Both the position numbers and the translations under genes were made by a program. This document shows positions 1-11,800 of a stretch of DNA of 64,000 nucleotides, one piece after another. Source of the DNA: Hybos culiciformis (lineage: Eukaryota > Arthropoda > Insecta > Diptera > Hybotidae); contig OZ023273.1 in the NCBI GenBank assembly GCA_964007475.1, forward strand, positions 58,857,834 to 58,921,833, given 5' to 3'. The first letter of the stretch is position 1; every line of letters starts with the position of its first letter. The notes below the pieces were generated by a model. It had not been told where the DNA came from and did no database searches. It saw only the letters and a program-made list of their open reading frames with translations.

Positions 1-3000
1 GGTACAATCATCAAATGAATAGCTTGAATTGTTGCTACTATCAAACGAATTATGAATATTTTTTATTGAAGTCGTTTTTATTGGACTTGATACCAAATTA
101 GATAATGATTTAATCGGGGATTGCTCTAAAAGACTATCATCAGTGGTCGAAGTTGTATTAAACAATGAATCTGATGTTGATTCAGAAGAATAATCATTCA
201 CATTATCGGTTGATGAAAGACTTCGTTTGTATGCAGATGAAGTTGATGGTTGAAATTGTTTTGACTGCGAAAATGTTTTAACAATATTATTCAAATTATC
301 GAAATCTTGTTTACATAAAAATGTGTTAATATCAGCTGCAGCGGTTTGATTTTTTAAAGAGCCCGTCGAAGAAGATGTTCCAGAAGAAAAATCTAAATTT
401 GTTGCTGTTGATGTTGGTGACAAATGTGATAAATTCTCTTCGGTAAAATTTTGTTGTTCATTGTTAATATCTAATTTTCTATGCTTGGAATGAAATGAAT
501 CGAATTGCTGTGAAACAACTGTTGTCGCGGTAGTTGTTGAATTTGATGATGTTCTGGTGCGTTGCTGATGATTACGTGATTTATTACTACTAGAGGTTGA
601 ACCAGATGGTGCAGCTGATGGATTAACTGTACTAAGTTGCAACTGAATTAACATCATATGATCTCCTAATCGCATACTCAAATTGAGTGGAGTTTTTCCG
701 CTCAAAAAATCATTTACTTGTGAATCATTTAATGATTCCAACGCTTGCATTACTGTGTTTTCGGGACGTTGAGCCTAATAAATTACAATAAAAAAACAAA
801 TAATTAGTTTATAATTTGGTTTATTTTTATTTTTTTTTTCACTTACCAATAATCCAGTTTCAACATTTGGAATTAATATTATTTTCGATCCATCTATCAA
901 ACCATTCTCTTTAAGGGAGCCCTCTTGAAGTTCTCTAAAAAAAAAAAATAAAAAAAAATAATTTATAATAGGTACTTGGGTATCTTTAATAATAAAAAAT
1001 TTAACAATGACTTAAAACATAACTTTTGAACCATAAAGATTAGCAATTTTTATTGAACTCTGTTCATACATATTTTTATATTCCTATATCTACTAAGTTT
1101 ATTACAAATATTAGAATCTGAAAAATATTGATTTGGGAGAAAATATTCTGATTCAATTTTCTTATCAACTGAATTAAGTAGGTATTGACATTAATATTTG
1201 ATCATCAATTGTACCGATTTTTTGAGAATGGAAGAAACATCAACATTACTTGTCAACCTTGGTCATTCTTTTTCTTCAAAATATTTGTAATTTTGTCAAA
1301 AATGTAAGTAGGTAGGTACAGAGCCATCCCGTGAGCATTCGGCGCCCTGGTGCGAGATATTTTTGGCGCCCCTTAAATTTTCAAAGTGAAAAACCAATTG
1401 AAACTAATAATTTTTGAATGCCGTAACATATTTGAATTTATTCAATATTATGTCAATCAATATTTATTTATTTTTTTATTTATTTATTTGTAGCTTAACT
1501 CAAGCTCATGTATATATAGATTAATTAACAATAAATCACATTATAAATCACATTATAAAAAACTATTATAAATACTTAATTATTATATAGAAAAAAAAAG
1601 AAAATCTAACATTGCACCCTACATCCAGTGGTGGGATTCAGCAGGTTCGCACCGGTTCGCGTGAACCGTTTCCTAAAATATTTAAGATTCGCGCGAACCG
1701 TTTCCTAAAATTTGTAGGTTCACGAAAATCGCTGCAAAAGTTTTGAAATAACTATTCACTGTTTTAACAGTCCCTCCGTGGCAATTTCTCAAATACTCAA
1801 AGAATATACAATTTAAATTTAAATTGAAATTTGTATTAAAAATAAAATTTGAATTATATAAAAAACATGATGTGTGTCTTTCGGTCTGTGTGTTATCTAA
1901 AAATTTAAAAACTACTTTCACACGATGAGTATCATGACAGGTGATGCGCGTACAATTTACAGTAAAACAATTTTTTTCTGGCTTTTTTATTAATTTATTA
2001 AAAGAGATACTGGAAAATTTGACAATCGTCTTACTTATTTATCTGAAAAATCTCCTATTTCTTTAACTATGTTATGTGAATACTGAGTAAAGAACTGAAT
2101 AAGAGTAAAAATATGCTTTTACAAAGTAATAAACGTGTAACAAGCTAAGGCTGTTTTGAAATCACAACATTTGGAAACATCAATCTAAAAATTTATGAGT
2201 TTTTATGAAGAAGAAAGTATACATATGTTCTGGAAAGGTCTTTAGAATCTAATTAAAAAAATTAATAAAACTTTTTAGAGGATTCGAAACCACCGGTTGT
2301 TAAATGTTTTGAATCCCTTACGTAAAGACAACAAAAATTCATTTTATAGATTGATGCGCTGTTGTTTAGTTCGAAAAAATACACGATGAAAAAGATTAAC
2401 CAATTACAAATTAATTTGAATTATATTACTTTGAAAATTTGTGCACTCTCTTTTAAATTATTACCTGGCGATAGAAATTTAGTTATTTTTTGCGTAACTG
2501 CTTTGTAGCTGCCTCATTTTGTAGTCTTCTTTTCCTAAATTGCGCTCCTGAAAGTTTTTTTGTGTCACTAAGAGGATCCATATTCCATATTAAAATAAAT
2601 ATTGTAATTCAAACAAAAATGCGACAATTAATTTTTTTTTCGAGATGTTTCAATGCTTAATATTCCTCTTGCAATGAGGCAAGCCGTGAATTTCATTTCG
2701 ATGGTAAGACGATAGAATATCGTATCTCACCGTCGCACCTTGCTTTTCTTTTTTCAGCGCCCTTTTGTTAGAAAATTATATTTTTAAGAACACAATAAGC
2801 AAAAGAGCGCCGTTGGGGCTCTTGTTTTTTTCTTTTTGCGCCCTTTTGTGGAAAGAATTTTTAATTTTTCAAACTTGCAATTTTTATAACGAGCTAGGGC
2901 GCCTGCGGTGCCCCTTACTCTTTTGCGCCCTGGCGCTTTGCACCACGTGCATCCCCGCACGGTATGGATCTGGGTAGGTATATACATCTTCTTTTATGGA

Positions 3001-6000
3001 TAGAAAAATAATTCTCTAATTGAAAATTATTTTAGTTTAAAACAAATCTCATTTCAAGGTTCTTCATGTTTCCAGACAGCTCAATTAAATTTAGTAATTG
3101 CCTTTCGACGGGATTCTGCCCATGGAATAAAAACATTGTAGCGGGTACAAATAATTGTTTTTTTTTAATTTTGTGTAGAAAGATAATCAATTAATCAAAT
3201 CATGCTAAATGAAAATTTGAATTACATCGAGCGATTAGTACTTATTATATAAATGTAATTTTTCTTTCATCAATTCAAAATAAAAATTATTGTTAACTTA
3301 AGTTTCAATAGTCAAGATTTTTTATTTCCTTATTGTATATATATTTGTTTATTATATCAAATGAACTAACTCTAGTATCTATAATTAGGGATTTAATTTT
3401 CGAATAATGCCCATTAATAGGATTCGAATGTAGATTTATTTTGTGAGTTTGAACTTGAATGTATTTTTGCTTCAAAAAAGATTGCTGCATTACCTCAATA
3501 AAAAGAATACCAAGCTAACAGAATCCTCTAAATTTTTTTATAAGTATAAAAAAAATCGAGGAAAGCAATCATTCCCAGAACAAGCGTCGTCATTACGACT
3601 GCCGGAGTTACGAATACTTATATGTATACTTGTTTATGTTGTAAATTTTCCAAAAATAAATTAATAACAGGAGATTTTCATTCTTCCCGTGCCATATTGA
3701 TGTTTCTAAAGCTAAAAGAAAAAAAAAACTTCTAATATTTTTATACCTACTCATAAGTTTGTAAGAAAAAATTTATTTAAGTAATTTTCACACAATCTTT
3801 ATTTTATAGTTTCAGAATATTAATTCTATTTTTGGAAATTAATTTTGCGCAATAAACGATCAATATATGTATGTAGTTAAAATTTATTCTTTTATCCCAT
3901 GCATGCATATAGACAGCATAGCAGTTTCATTATAAATTTGTGAGAAAAATCAGGATCAAGTCTAACTAAGTTCTAAATAAAATTAAATGAAAATGTTAAC
4001 TGTCGAACAGCAAATATTTTTCCTAACAATTATTAATATTTTGAAACCAAGTGAGTTTGTGTGTAAATTAAGTTTTATTGAAATCATTTGGCGTGCGCAT
4101 TGAAACTTAAATTTTTGGTGTCAATTTCATTTAACAAAACTTTTCTTTATTACTTTTTTAAATGTTAACAATTGAATTCGAATTCAGCAAATAATAAAAT
4201 TTGAATAAGTAGCGCCAACATTTGCCCGAAGCGGACCGAAGTAACATTTGACCGAATTTTTTATTTTCTAACTGAATTTCATTTTATTGGAATTTCATTT
4301 GACCTGAGATTGGAACGTAATACATAATACATACAAAAATGAGAATTTCAACTTCCTTTTACATTTATTACATATATATGGCAAGTAAAAATGTCTCTCT
4401 CGTTAGAACAATTCTGAATATAAGTATTCAAAAAGAGCTTAATAAGCATTTTAAAAAGGTCTGAATTATGTTTGTGTTTTTATTTCGGCCTTACCATATT
4501 GTACTACAATATGAATCGCTAATGTTAATTTCATTTTATCGAATACTTACCTATTTATCTACTACAAACTTTTAAACTTTTAATTTACATTTGTTTACAA
4601 AAGTAACCTTTTATACCTTGAAATATAGACTTTTTGGACTTTAATTATAATAAAACCGAGAGCCTACTTAGGTACTCGAAAAGCGATTTGTTCCGCCTTA
4701 TGGTACTTATAGGTACGATCAAAAACATAAAAATAATAGGGAGCTTACTTCGGTTAGGTACCTACCTACCTACCTACCTATCTAAAACCTACTGAAGAGG
4801 ATAATAAAATGAAGAATATTAGCTGCGACTAATCTTATCGATCCTGATGGATAAGAACTTGATAGATAAGTAGGTAAGTGCCAACCTAGGTAGATCCTAT
4901 AATATTATATTTGAGAAGATCAAGTTTAGAATTCGAGTTATTATATTTATGTAGGTAAGTAGGTAGGTATAGATAAGATAGGGTAAAGTACCCAATACTC
5001 AGCCACCTAACTCATTTTTTCACTTTGAACGAACAAAAAGTATAAAATATTAGCATTTAGCCATACAAAGTTATGTTTTTTGGATTTTTCAGACATTTTT
5101 CTACATAAATCCGGAATTGGTTTATCGACAGACTTGTTTTAAATTAATACTTTTTAATCAATTATTTTAATTCCGAACTATTTTATTTTGTGCATATGAG
5201 TAGAGGAATAAACACTCTTTTAAATTCAATTTTGGTTTTTTTGGCGGAGATGTATACTTTTCCTAATACTCATGGGCAAAGTTAAAGTGGCTGAGAATTG
5301 GTCCCGGCTGAGAATACATACCTTTACCCTACCCAGTTTTTATTTTCTTGAATGAAGAGCTTCTAGGATAGGTTGGTACCTACTATCATCACATTCCTAC
5401 ATTGTATTATCATAGGTAGTTACCTAGGTAAGTACCTCATATAACTAGATATTAGATACACCTGTACCTGTTAATGTGGGAATCTTCAAATCGACATAAC
5501 CAGCCTACTTACTAGTACCTACCTAGGTGTATAATTATAGTTATATTAAATGTTACAAACATAAGTCGACAGGTAGGTAGGAAAGGAATGTCAAGTTTTT
5601 TTTTTTTTTTTGATCAATTTTTTATAAATAAAGAAAAGAAAAAAAAAAGGCCATCATTAATTTTATTTCGTCTCATCTTTTTTTAACTGCGTTACTTTGC
5701 CTGCTTGCTTTGCTTGCCACAATTTTTTTTTTATAAATTTCATTTATTAATCTTTTTTTTTTTTTTTTGTGTACAATCAGCTGGCAATATATATAAATAA
5801 AAATAAAAGAAAAAAAATTAAAAAACCATAATAAAAAAAAAAAATGATAAAAATGAAAACAAAATGGTGGTAAATAAATATATAAACGGGCTGGCGATAA
5901 ATTACAAAAAATTATTATTTTTTTTTTTTGAATTTTTTTTGTTCAATATTTATTTTTTGGTTGCCCATTTTTTGTGGATGGTTGACCCCAAAAAAAAAAA

Positions 6001-6372
6001 TGATGATGAAAAAATATTTTTTTTTCCATTTTTCCAGCTACGAAACCAAAGAAACAACCAAAATCCCATACACAACAAAAATAAATAGAAAAAAAAAAAA
6101 AAGATAGAAAATATTTTTATTTTTTTTTTTTTGCTTGCTTGCGCTTTTGCTTACCTTTCGCGGTGTAACAAACAAATTCGATCTTTGGATACCTTTAATT
6201 TTTTAGATATTAATTTTTTTAAATTATCTATTGTTTGAAAATCTCGAACATTTATTTGAAAATTGCCACCAGTTGTTGTTGAAATGTTTAAAATAATTTC
6301 AGGTGTCGAACCACACCTTAAATCCAAATCACGAGAACGAGAATCACCACCACCAGCTGAAGATTTGTCCAT
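1..6372 (-). CDS. MIDN: Midnolin / stuxnet homologue, partial (3' end off the left edge)
   Basis: Visible coding exons on the minus strand are 6155-6372 (start ATG 6372-6370, preceded by AAA), 847-934 and 1-774, joined by GT-AG introns in phases 2 and 0. Together they encode about 360 residues. Residues about 25-102 form a ubiquitin-like domain (...[13 protein letters not shown]... then [16 protein letters not shown]). Exon 3 opens with a block matching animal midnolin almost residue for residue ([29 protein letters not shown]), probably the first half of the Catch substrate-binding region. A Ser/Thr/Asn-rich, probably disordered stretch follows to the window edge. In mammals midnolin delivers nuclear regulators to the proteasome without ubiquitination; the fly homologue stuxnet is linked to Polycomb turnover. 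Function here is inferred by homology. An upstream in-frame TTG at 6423 was not used because eukaryotic starts are ATG. Confidence 0.93.
1626..2317. mobile_element. Second hAT MITE nested in the first, 3' terminus lost
   Basis: It begins CAGTGGTGGGATTCAG and matches the complete copy at 28924-29480 along most of its length, including the GGTTCGC-rich start and the shared 3' part ending ...TGTTTTGAATCCC. The last seven bases of the terminal repeat (ACCACTG) are missing. It retains about 190 bp in the middle (roughly 1842-2020) that the 28.9-kb copy lacks. Both are therefore different deletion derivatives of a longer element. Confidence 0.75.
2441..2581 (-). pseudogene. hAT transposase N-terminal remnant (zinc-finger MYM/TTF-type)
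   Basis: From an ATG at 2581 the minus strand reads [20 protein letters not shown], then [12 protein letters not shown] and a stop. Shifting one base gives [21 protein letters not shown]-(Q/E)-(F/Y)-RKRR start followed by a basic segment is typical of the ZMYM1-like (TTF zinc-finger) hAT transposases. No DDE catalytic region or dimerisation domain follows. The frameshift and the loss of the rest make it a pseudogene. It supports minus orientation for the enclosing element. Confidence 0.6.
4690..5590. repeat. GGTA/TACC tetranucleotide-rich simple sequence
   Basis: Clusters of TACC and GGTA repeats (for example 4755-4783 and 4950-4970, again near 5390-5440, 5505-5525 and 5570-5582) alternate with ordinary A/T-rich DNA. 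Both orientations occur, so single strands can form small hairpins. The TA-flanked MITE at 4981-5329 interrupts the region. Confidence 0.7.
4981..5329. mobile_element. Mariner-like MITE with TA duplication
   Basis: The left end GGGTAAAGTACCCAATACTC and the reverse complement of the right end GGGTAAAGGTATGTATTCTC both lead into AGCC. The element is flanked by TA at 4979-4980 and 5330-5331. It is 349 bp with no coding capacity. The terminal-repeat design and TA duplication suggest a Tc1/mariner-type non-autonomous element; family assignment is inference. Confidence 0.6.
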
Positions 6373-7100
6373 TTTATTATTTTTTATAAATGCGAATTTA
6401 TTAATTAACTTCTTCAAGTCCAATAGATTATTTTTTATTTTTTATACCTATTTATATATAATATATATATTTTTTATTATTTTTTTATTATTTTAATTTA
6501 GAAATTTTTTTCGATTTTGTTTTTTTCTTTTTTGTAAATTTTTGATAGGAAAAAAAATTAAAAATTTTGTAAAGAAAAAAAAAGCACAATAGATTTTTTT
6601 TCGATTCGAAAATTTTCTCAAAGTCTATTTTCCATTTTTATTTTTTTTTTTAATTATTTTTTTTGGAAAATAATGTTTTTTATTTTATTTAAGAATTAAA
6701 ATTAAAAATATTTTTAGATTAATTCTTATTAAAAAAAAAAAGAAATAATTATTTTTTTAAAGCTTTCTTTTAATAAAAACGCGTTTGGCGACGATTTCCC
6801 AATTTTTTTTTTTATCTTTTTTTCTATTTTGAAATTCCGAAACTTGAGAAAAATTTCCAATTTCACTACGTAGACAGAAATTAAAATGCGCCACTAGTGA
6901 CAAATGGATGAAACTTAATTAAAAAATGTTTACAATACATTCATATACTTTTGTAGCCATATACACGGGATAGTGATGAAGAATTCAAATATTCTGTCAA
7001 AGTATGAATAAAGAGCCTATATATTTAGATTATATATTCTTCATCTAGCCTTATAATATAGCCCCCCCCCCTCTGATTACATTAGATTAGACAGTAAACT
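6373..7100. other. Upstream/5' untranslated region of midnolin, A/T homopolymer-rich
   Basis: The sequence upstream of the midnolin start codon is dominated by long T and A runs. No TATA box or initiator could be singled out. A C-rich run (7062-7071) and a segment related to 9345-9410 precede the foldback element. Confidence 0.5.
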
Positions 7101-7108
7101 GTCCGAAC

Positions 7109-8185
7109 GGCGCCGTGACATTTGTCCGCGGGACATTTGTCCGCGATGAAATTTGTATCGAAAACTTCGCGGACAAATGTCATTTTGCAAAATGTCATTT
7201 GTCCGCGATTGTAAAATGACATTTGTCCGCCGCGGACAAATGTCCCAAAATTAGCGGACAAATGCCATTTTGCAAAATGACATTTGTCCGCGATTGAATT
7301 TTCTAACTTTAGCGGACAAATGTCATTTTGCAAAATGTCATTTGTCCGCGATTGATTTTTCGAATTTTTAGCGGACAAATGTCATTTTGCAAAATGTCAT
7401 TTGTCCGCGATTGATTTTTCAGTTTTTTTAGCGGACAAATGTCATTTTGCAAAATGTCATTTGTCCGCGATTGATTTTTCAATTTTGGAGATACTGCAGA
7501 TTACGTGAACCACTCAGAATCGTCTGAAACTTGGAAAAGGGAAGAGGGGTAGAGTCCCCCCCAAATTGTTCATACATTTTGTATATGCAATTTTTTTTTT
7601 TTGCCCGAGTTGCCCCTTAAAGAGAGGGGGTGGGGGGCGGCGGGCGGGCGGGTGGACTGGTGGTTGGTCAGTGGGATTTGCAGCTGACGCCGCAAATCCC
7701 ACTGACCAACCACCAGTCCACCCGCCTGCCCGCCGCCCGCCGCCCCCCACAACCCTCTCTTGTTGTGCCGATTCTGATTGGTTCACGTCATCTGCACTGT
7801 AGCCTCAAATTTTTAGCGGACATATGTCATTTTCCAAAATGTCATTTGTCCGCGATTGCTTTTTTTAATTTTTAGCGGACAAATGTCATTTTGCAAAATG
7901 TCATTTGTCCGCGATTGATTTTTTAACTTTTTAGCGGACAAATGTCATTTTGCAAAATGTCATTTGTCCGCGATTGATTTTTCAGATTTTTAGCGGACAA
8001 ATGTCATTTTGCAAAATGTCATTTGTCCGCGATTAATTTTTATCGCGGACAAATGACATTTTGGAAAATGTCATTTGTCCGCGGCGGACAAAAGACATTT
8101 TGAATCGCGGACAAATGTCATTTTTATGTCCGCGATACAAAAACAAATCGCGGACAAATGTCCCGCGGACAAATGTCCAACCCCC
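7109..8185. mobile_element. Foldback element of palindromic ~59-bp units, 8-bp target duplication
   Basis: The 1077-bp element starts GGCGCCGTGACATTTGTCCG and ends ...CGGACAAATGTCCAACCCCC, so its termini share the inverted stretch GACATTTGTCCGCG. It is flanked by GTCCGAAC on both sides (7101-7108, 8186-8193), which fits the hAT pattern nTnnnnAn. The interior is a run of units (for example starting near 7312, 7371, 7431, 7817, 7875, 7934, 7993). Each is a near-perfect palindrome centred on ATTTTGCAAAAT with arms GCGGACAAATGTC, joined by an A/T spacer. A second element (7487-7804) is nested inside. No transposase is present. A short relative lies at 21663-21874. Confidence 0.8.
7487..7804. mobile_element. 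GC-rich foldback nested inside the palindromic-unit element
   Basis: The left end GGAGATACTGCAGATTACGT and the reverse complement of the right end GGCTACAGTGCAGATGACGT continue in register through GAACC and AGAATCG. Flanks are TCAATTTT (7479-7486) and TCAAATTT (7805-7812), an approximate 8-bp duplication of the unit spacer. The centre (about 7625-7749) is an extremely GC-rich palindrome whose arms pair for more than 50 bases around a short loop at about 7680-7691. Reading frames through it on both strands are mirror-image artefacts, not genes. Confidence 0.7.
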
Positions 8186-8364
8186 GTCCGAACAGTGGAT
8201 CGCTGAGTTTGTTTTTTGTATGTGAAAAAAAATTAGGACAGTAAGCATTGTACACCTATTTTATAAAGTAAAGTATCTGCCATAGAAAATATATTTCGTC
8301 CCGCCAAAAAATCTATGTTTTTTTTTACTCAAAATCTAACATTGTGTTGAATAAAAATGATCAG

Positions 8365-8876
8365 GGATGGGATGGTTGCTTTTTTAAAAGTTACGAAATA
8401 AAACAAGACTTTTAATTTTATAAACTCATCACAGAGAACATTTTATTTCTATTTTTTCTAATTTTTACATTTTTATAAAAAAATTTTAAATGAAATATAT
8501 GCGCACACGTATGAAAAAATTAATCAAATAAATTGTATTGAAATTTTCACAACATTTGAAATTACATTCAACGTTTGTAAGAAGGGAAGCTAATTTACTT
8601 ACTAAATTATTTTCTGTTACATGTAAATCGAAATTTTCAGAAAACTTATCCTGCAGTATTTTAATATAATTAAGAAAGTTTTGAGGAGGAACTGTTAATT
8701 TACATTTTTCAAACTGTTTAAAATTTAGGAAAATAGCATTTATTTTTTCCCATTTTTCACTTTTTAATTTTTTTTCATGTTTTTTTCACAAAAAATTGGT
8801 TAAAGTTAATATTAATTATTATTTTAATTTCTCACATTTAAATCACTAGCGTCAAGCTTTAAAAAAAATTCTCACA
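8365..8876. mobile_element. Possible hAT-like MITE, weak termini
   Basis: The left end AGGGATGGGATGG resembles the reverse complement of the right end, AGGGATGTGAGAA, and both run into T-rich sequence. The flanks are only partly similar, so no clean target duplication can be claimed. The interior has no readable coding. Confidence 0.3.
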
Positions 8877-8889
8877 TCCCTAAAATCGA

Positions 8890-11800
8890 AAAATTAAAGC
8901 AAAACAAAAATCATATGATTTTTATTTATTAGTATTGAGTATTTAAGGGAAACTATGACGCGCTTAAGGCCAAATAAATGTAAACAATGCATTTATTTTA
9001 TAAAAGAACCAGGTGACTATGATAATTTTTTGTCTTTACAAAAAATTAAAAAAATTGTAAAATATAAGTAATTTTACGGTTTTCAAAAATTTTAAAAATA
9101 AGAAAATAGTTTTAAGTCGAAAATAAAACGAAATTAACTCACTTTGTTTTTAAAAAAGTACTTAATTTTGGATTTTAAAAAAACCTGCGAAAAAAACTTA
9201 AGTAAAAGGAATCAGAAAGACACCTTGTAAGAGGGAGGTGAATTTTTTTTTTTTTTGCATAGAAATTTTCGTTATTCCTTGTTACTCTACTATAGAAATA
9301 TGTTTACTCTGCAGTAAGTTGGGTGTCTTTTTTACCCCCAGATTACATCTGACAGTAAACTGTCCCGACAGTGGATCGTTGTATTTGTTTTTTATATGGG
9401 TTTGTAAGAAAATAAACAGGACAGTGGATTGGGTGGCTTTTTAACTGTCCAGATTTTTTTTATCAGAAAATTTACTATTTTTCATAATTGCCACTTTGTT
9501 TTATTAACTAGGTACAGTAAAGAAAATAAAATTACGGCATTTATTTAAGTTTTTTCATTAGCAATCACACTTTTTTTATGTTTTTAATTTTTTACTGACT
9601 GTACTGACAGTGGTTTGAAAATATAAATAAAGTGATAAAAATTTACCAACATATATAAATACTGTCTTCATCAAGGCAGTTTTACTGCCTAATACAATCC
9701 CTATGTAATAAATCTAGGCTGCGCCTCTAGTGGATTTTCATATAAAATGTTTGAAAACAGCATGAGACCCTCTCGAGCACGTCAAATTATAAAGTCATCC
9801 ATGCTCTACATTGCAGTAATTATCGCATTTTCCATAAGTTGTTTCTGTATAACGTGCGAGTGAATAACACGAATGTGCGATATGTTAATAAAAGATAGCC
9901 AAATAACCGAGAATTAAAAAAAACAATTTTTGAGTAGAAATTTGAGAAAGCAATTATTTGCCAAAGTTTTTCTTTTCCACTCTTTAATGTTGCATATCCA
10001 GCTTCATAGAAATATTCAGGGGAGTTATTATGAATTAAGATTAGTCATAAAATCTTAAGAATTTTATATTCACAAATTCCATTTTGATGAAAGTCCATCG
10101 TTATGCCTTCTAGTTTTACTCGAATGGTAAAGGGAGTAGGATTTTCGAAATATTCTTACGCTCGATCGTAATATTCGTAATTAATAATAACCTCCCAAAT
10201 ATTTCCAATATCATTTTTGTCACTGCTTCCAAAAAATTAAATTCTAGTTAAATGTTATTGGAAATAATTAATAGCTAATCATTTTCTAAAAAATTTCATT
10301 CCATAAGACACCAATAACTCCAGTTTTCGCCCATTATCTACTCTATCTATCTGATAAAAATTTCATAAGTTCATTGCATAGTATCTTTTTACTATATAGC
10401 TATGAAATCACAAATTCCTGAGAGATCGGGTGAGGCTCTATCTTATTAAATTCGACAAAATATTTTCTTCTATTCGAAACTTATTTATGAAGACAATGAG
10501 AAAGGAATAAAATTTTTTCCATTCAATCCCAACCGAACACCCATTTTTCGAAAATAAGTTTTTTCTTTATTTATTTTATATGGTAGAGATTAGAGGTTAT
10601 ATTATAAGTAACCTATCTTTTATTCTTCTTCTGGCATCTCAAATAAATTTTTTTTTTTTTTAATATGAAATTGAAAAAAAAAAAACTGGTTTTTGCCGGT
10701 TTCAAAATCAATGCGGTTCCAAACCGAATGCTTTATCATTCGAATCGGAATCCCTTTTTGTTACGTATACTAACAATATTTGGTTGATTTTATTCGTCGG
10801 AAAACAACAACAAAATATACGGAAAACTTATGAATTATTAAATATTATAAAGGAAGTTAGAACGGCTAATATGATTTTATTATACATTAACGATTATAAA
10901 ATGTATCTACGTTCATTAAGATATTTATTTAAGCTTTCTCGAGTCTTCTGTATATTTTTGTCGAAATTCAGTTTGAATAAAGAAATGTTTAATAACTCTC
11001 TATTTTTGTACGGACGTTTTTTATTTATAAATTAAAAATATTCGTTGGTAAAATTTTTTTTTTCAAAGAATCTTAATTTAGAAATTATGTGCTAACTGAC
11101 TGTATTCAACAAAAAAAATAAGTCTTTGTTCTAAAAATTTTTAAATTAGGCTTTATTTCTCACCTGATAGTAAAATTAAACCTATTAAAACAAAATATGT
11201 TCAATAGTAAATACCTTAACAACGAATGAAAAAATATGATATAAAAAACAAAATTAATAAAAATAATAATAATACTTAGAGACCTCCAAAGAATGGGCAA
11301 TAGGTATGAAATAAAAAATAATTTTAAACCTTTCTAGCTTTAAGATAAATTTGTATGAAAACTTTTAATATTAAAAATAAATAAGCAAACTTTTTGAATT
11401 GAATTGAAAGGCTTTATTTTGTTAGACATTATATCATAAAACCGATTTATATCATGGGCAAATTGTCCATCATTATATCGTTATTTGGTTGAATTGTTTT
11501 GGACAAAGGACTGAAAAGCCTGTTCCTTTATTTTTAGTAAAATGTTGATACATGCGAGCTCGATATAGTCACATGTAATGTACAATATCTCTTGAAAAAC
11601 AAATTTACTTTTGAATTTAAAAAATGTTTTTCCTGAGCGTATCAAACATTTTTTTCTAAAAATTAGAAACATTCTGTCATTAATTATATGGAAAAAAAAT
11701 GTTTAAATTAAAATTTTGACCATTTTTCTGCATTAAAGCATAACATTCACCAAAAAAAATTTTAAGCAAAAACTTTTAAAAGATGGCAAAAAAAATCCAG

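Larger units (their letters stand above)
1319..2972 (-). mobile_element. hAT-type element, internally deleted, in midnolin intron 1
   Basis: The ends are imperfect inverted repeats: left CAGAGCCATCCCGTG, right (reverse complement) CAGATCCATACCGTG, 13 of 15 identical. Both flanks read GGTAGGTA (1311-1318 and 2973-2980), an 8-bp target duplication as expected for hAT; because the locality is GGTA-rich, this duplication alone is weak. The subterminal regions repeat GCGCCC motifs. A transposase N-terminal remnant lies inside on the minus strand (2441-2581), and a second hAT copy occupies 1626-2317. Confidence 0.7.
935..6154 (-). other. Intron 1 of the midnolin gene (5.2 kb)
   Basis: Donor gtaagc at 6154 and acceptor tttag ending at 935 bound this intron. 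It holds a hAT remnant (1319-2972) with another hAT copy inside it and a TA-flanked MITE (4981-5329). Between about 4.68 and 5.58 kb lie GGTA/TACC-rich simple sequence, and near the first exon long poly-T and poly-A runs. The other coding intron, 775-846, is only 72 bp. I saw no exon in the remaining sequence. Confidence 0.8.

Noticed and set aside
6373..6423. Upstream in-frame extension of midnolin from a TTG
   Set aside because: Non-ATG start with no support; the ATG at 6372 has a favourable context and fits homologues.
7514..7802. Overlapping Gly/Pro/Arg-rich open frames on both strands
   Set aside because: They mirror each other because they read the two arms of one GC-rich palindrome; no domain or codon signal.
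7300..8040. Regularly spaced repeats resembling a CRISPR array
   Set aside because: Both repeat and 'spacer' are near-identical from unit to unit, units are palindromic, the host is eukaryotic, and the array is bounded by transposon-like ends.
6885..9745. Large element bounded by GCGCC-CTAGTG motifs at 6889 and 9723
   Set aside because: The two motifs are in direct, not inverted, orientation and no target duplication was seen.
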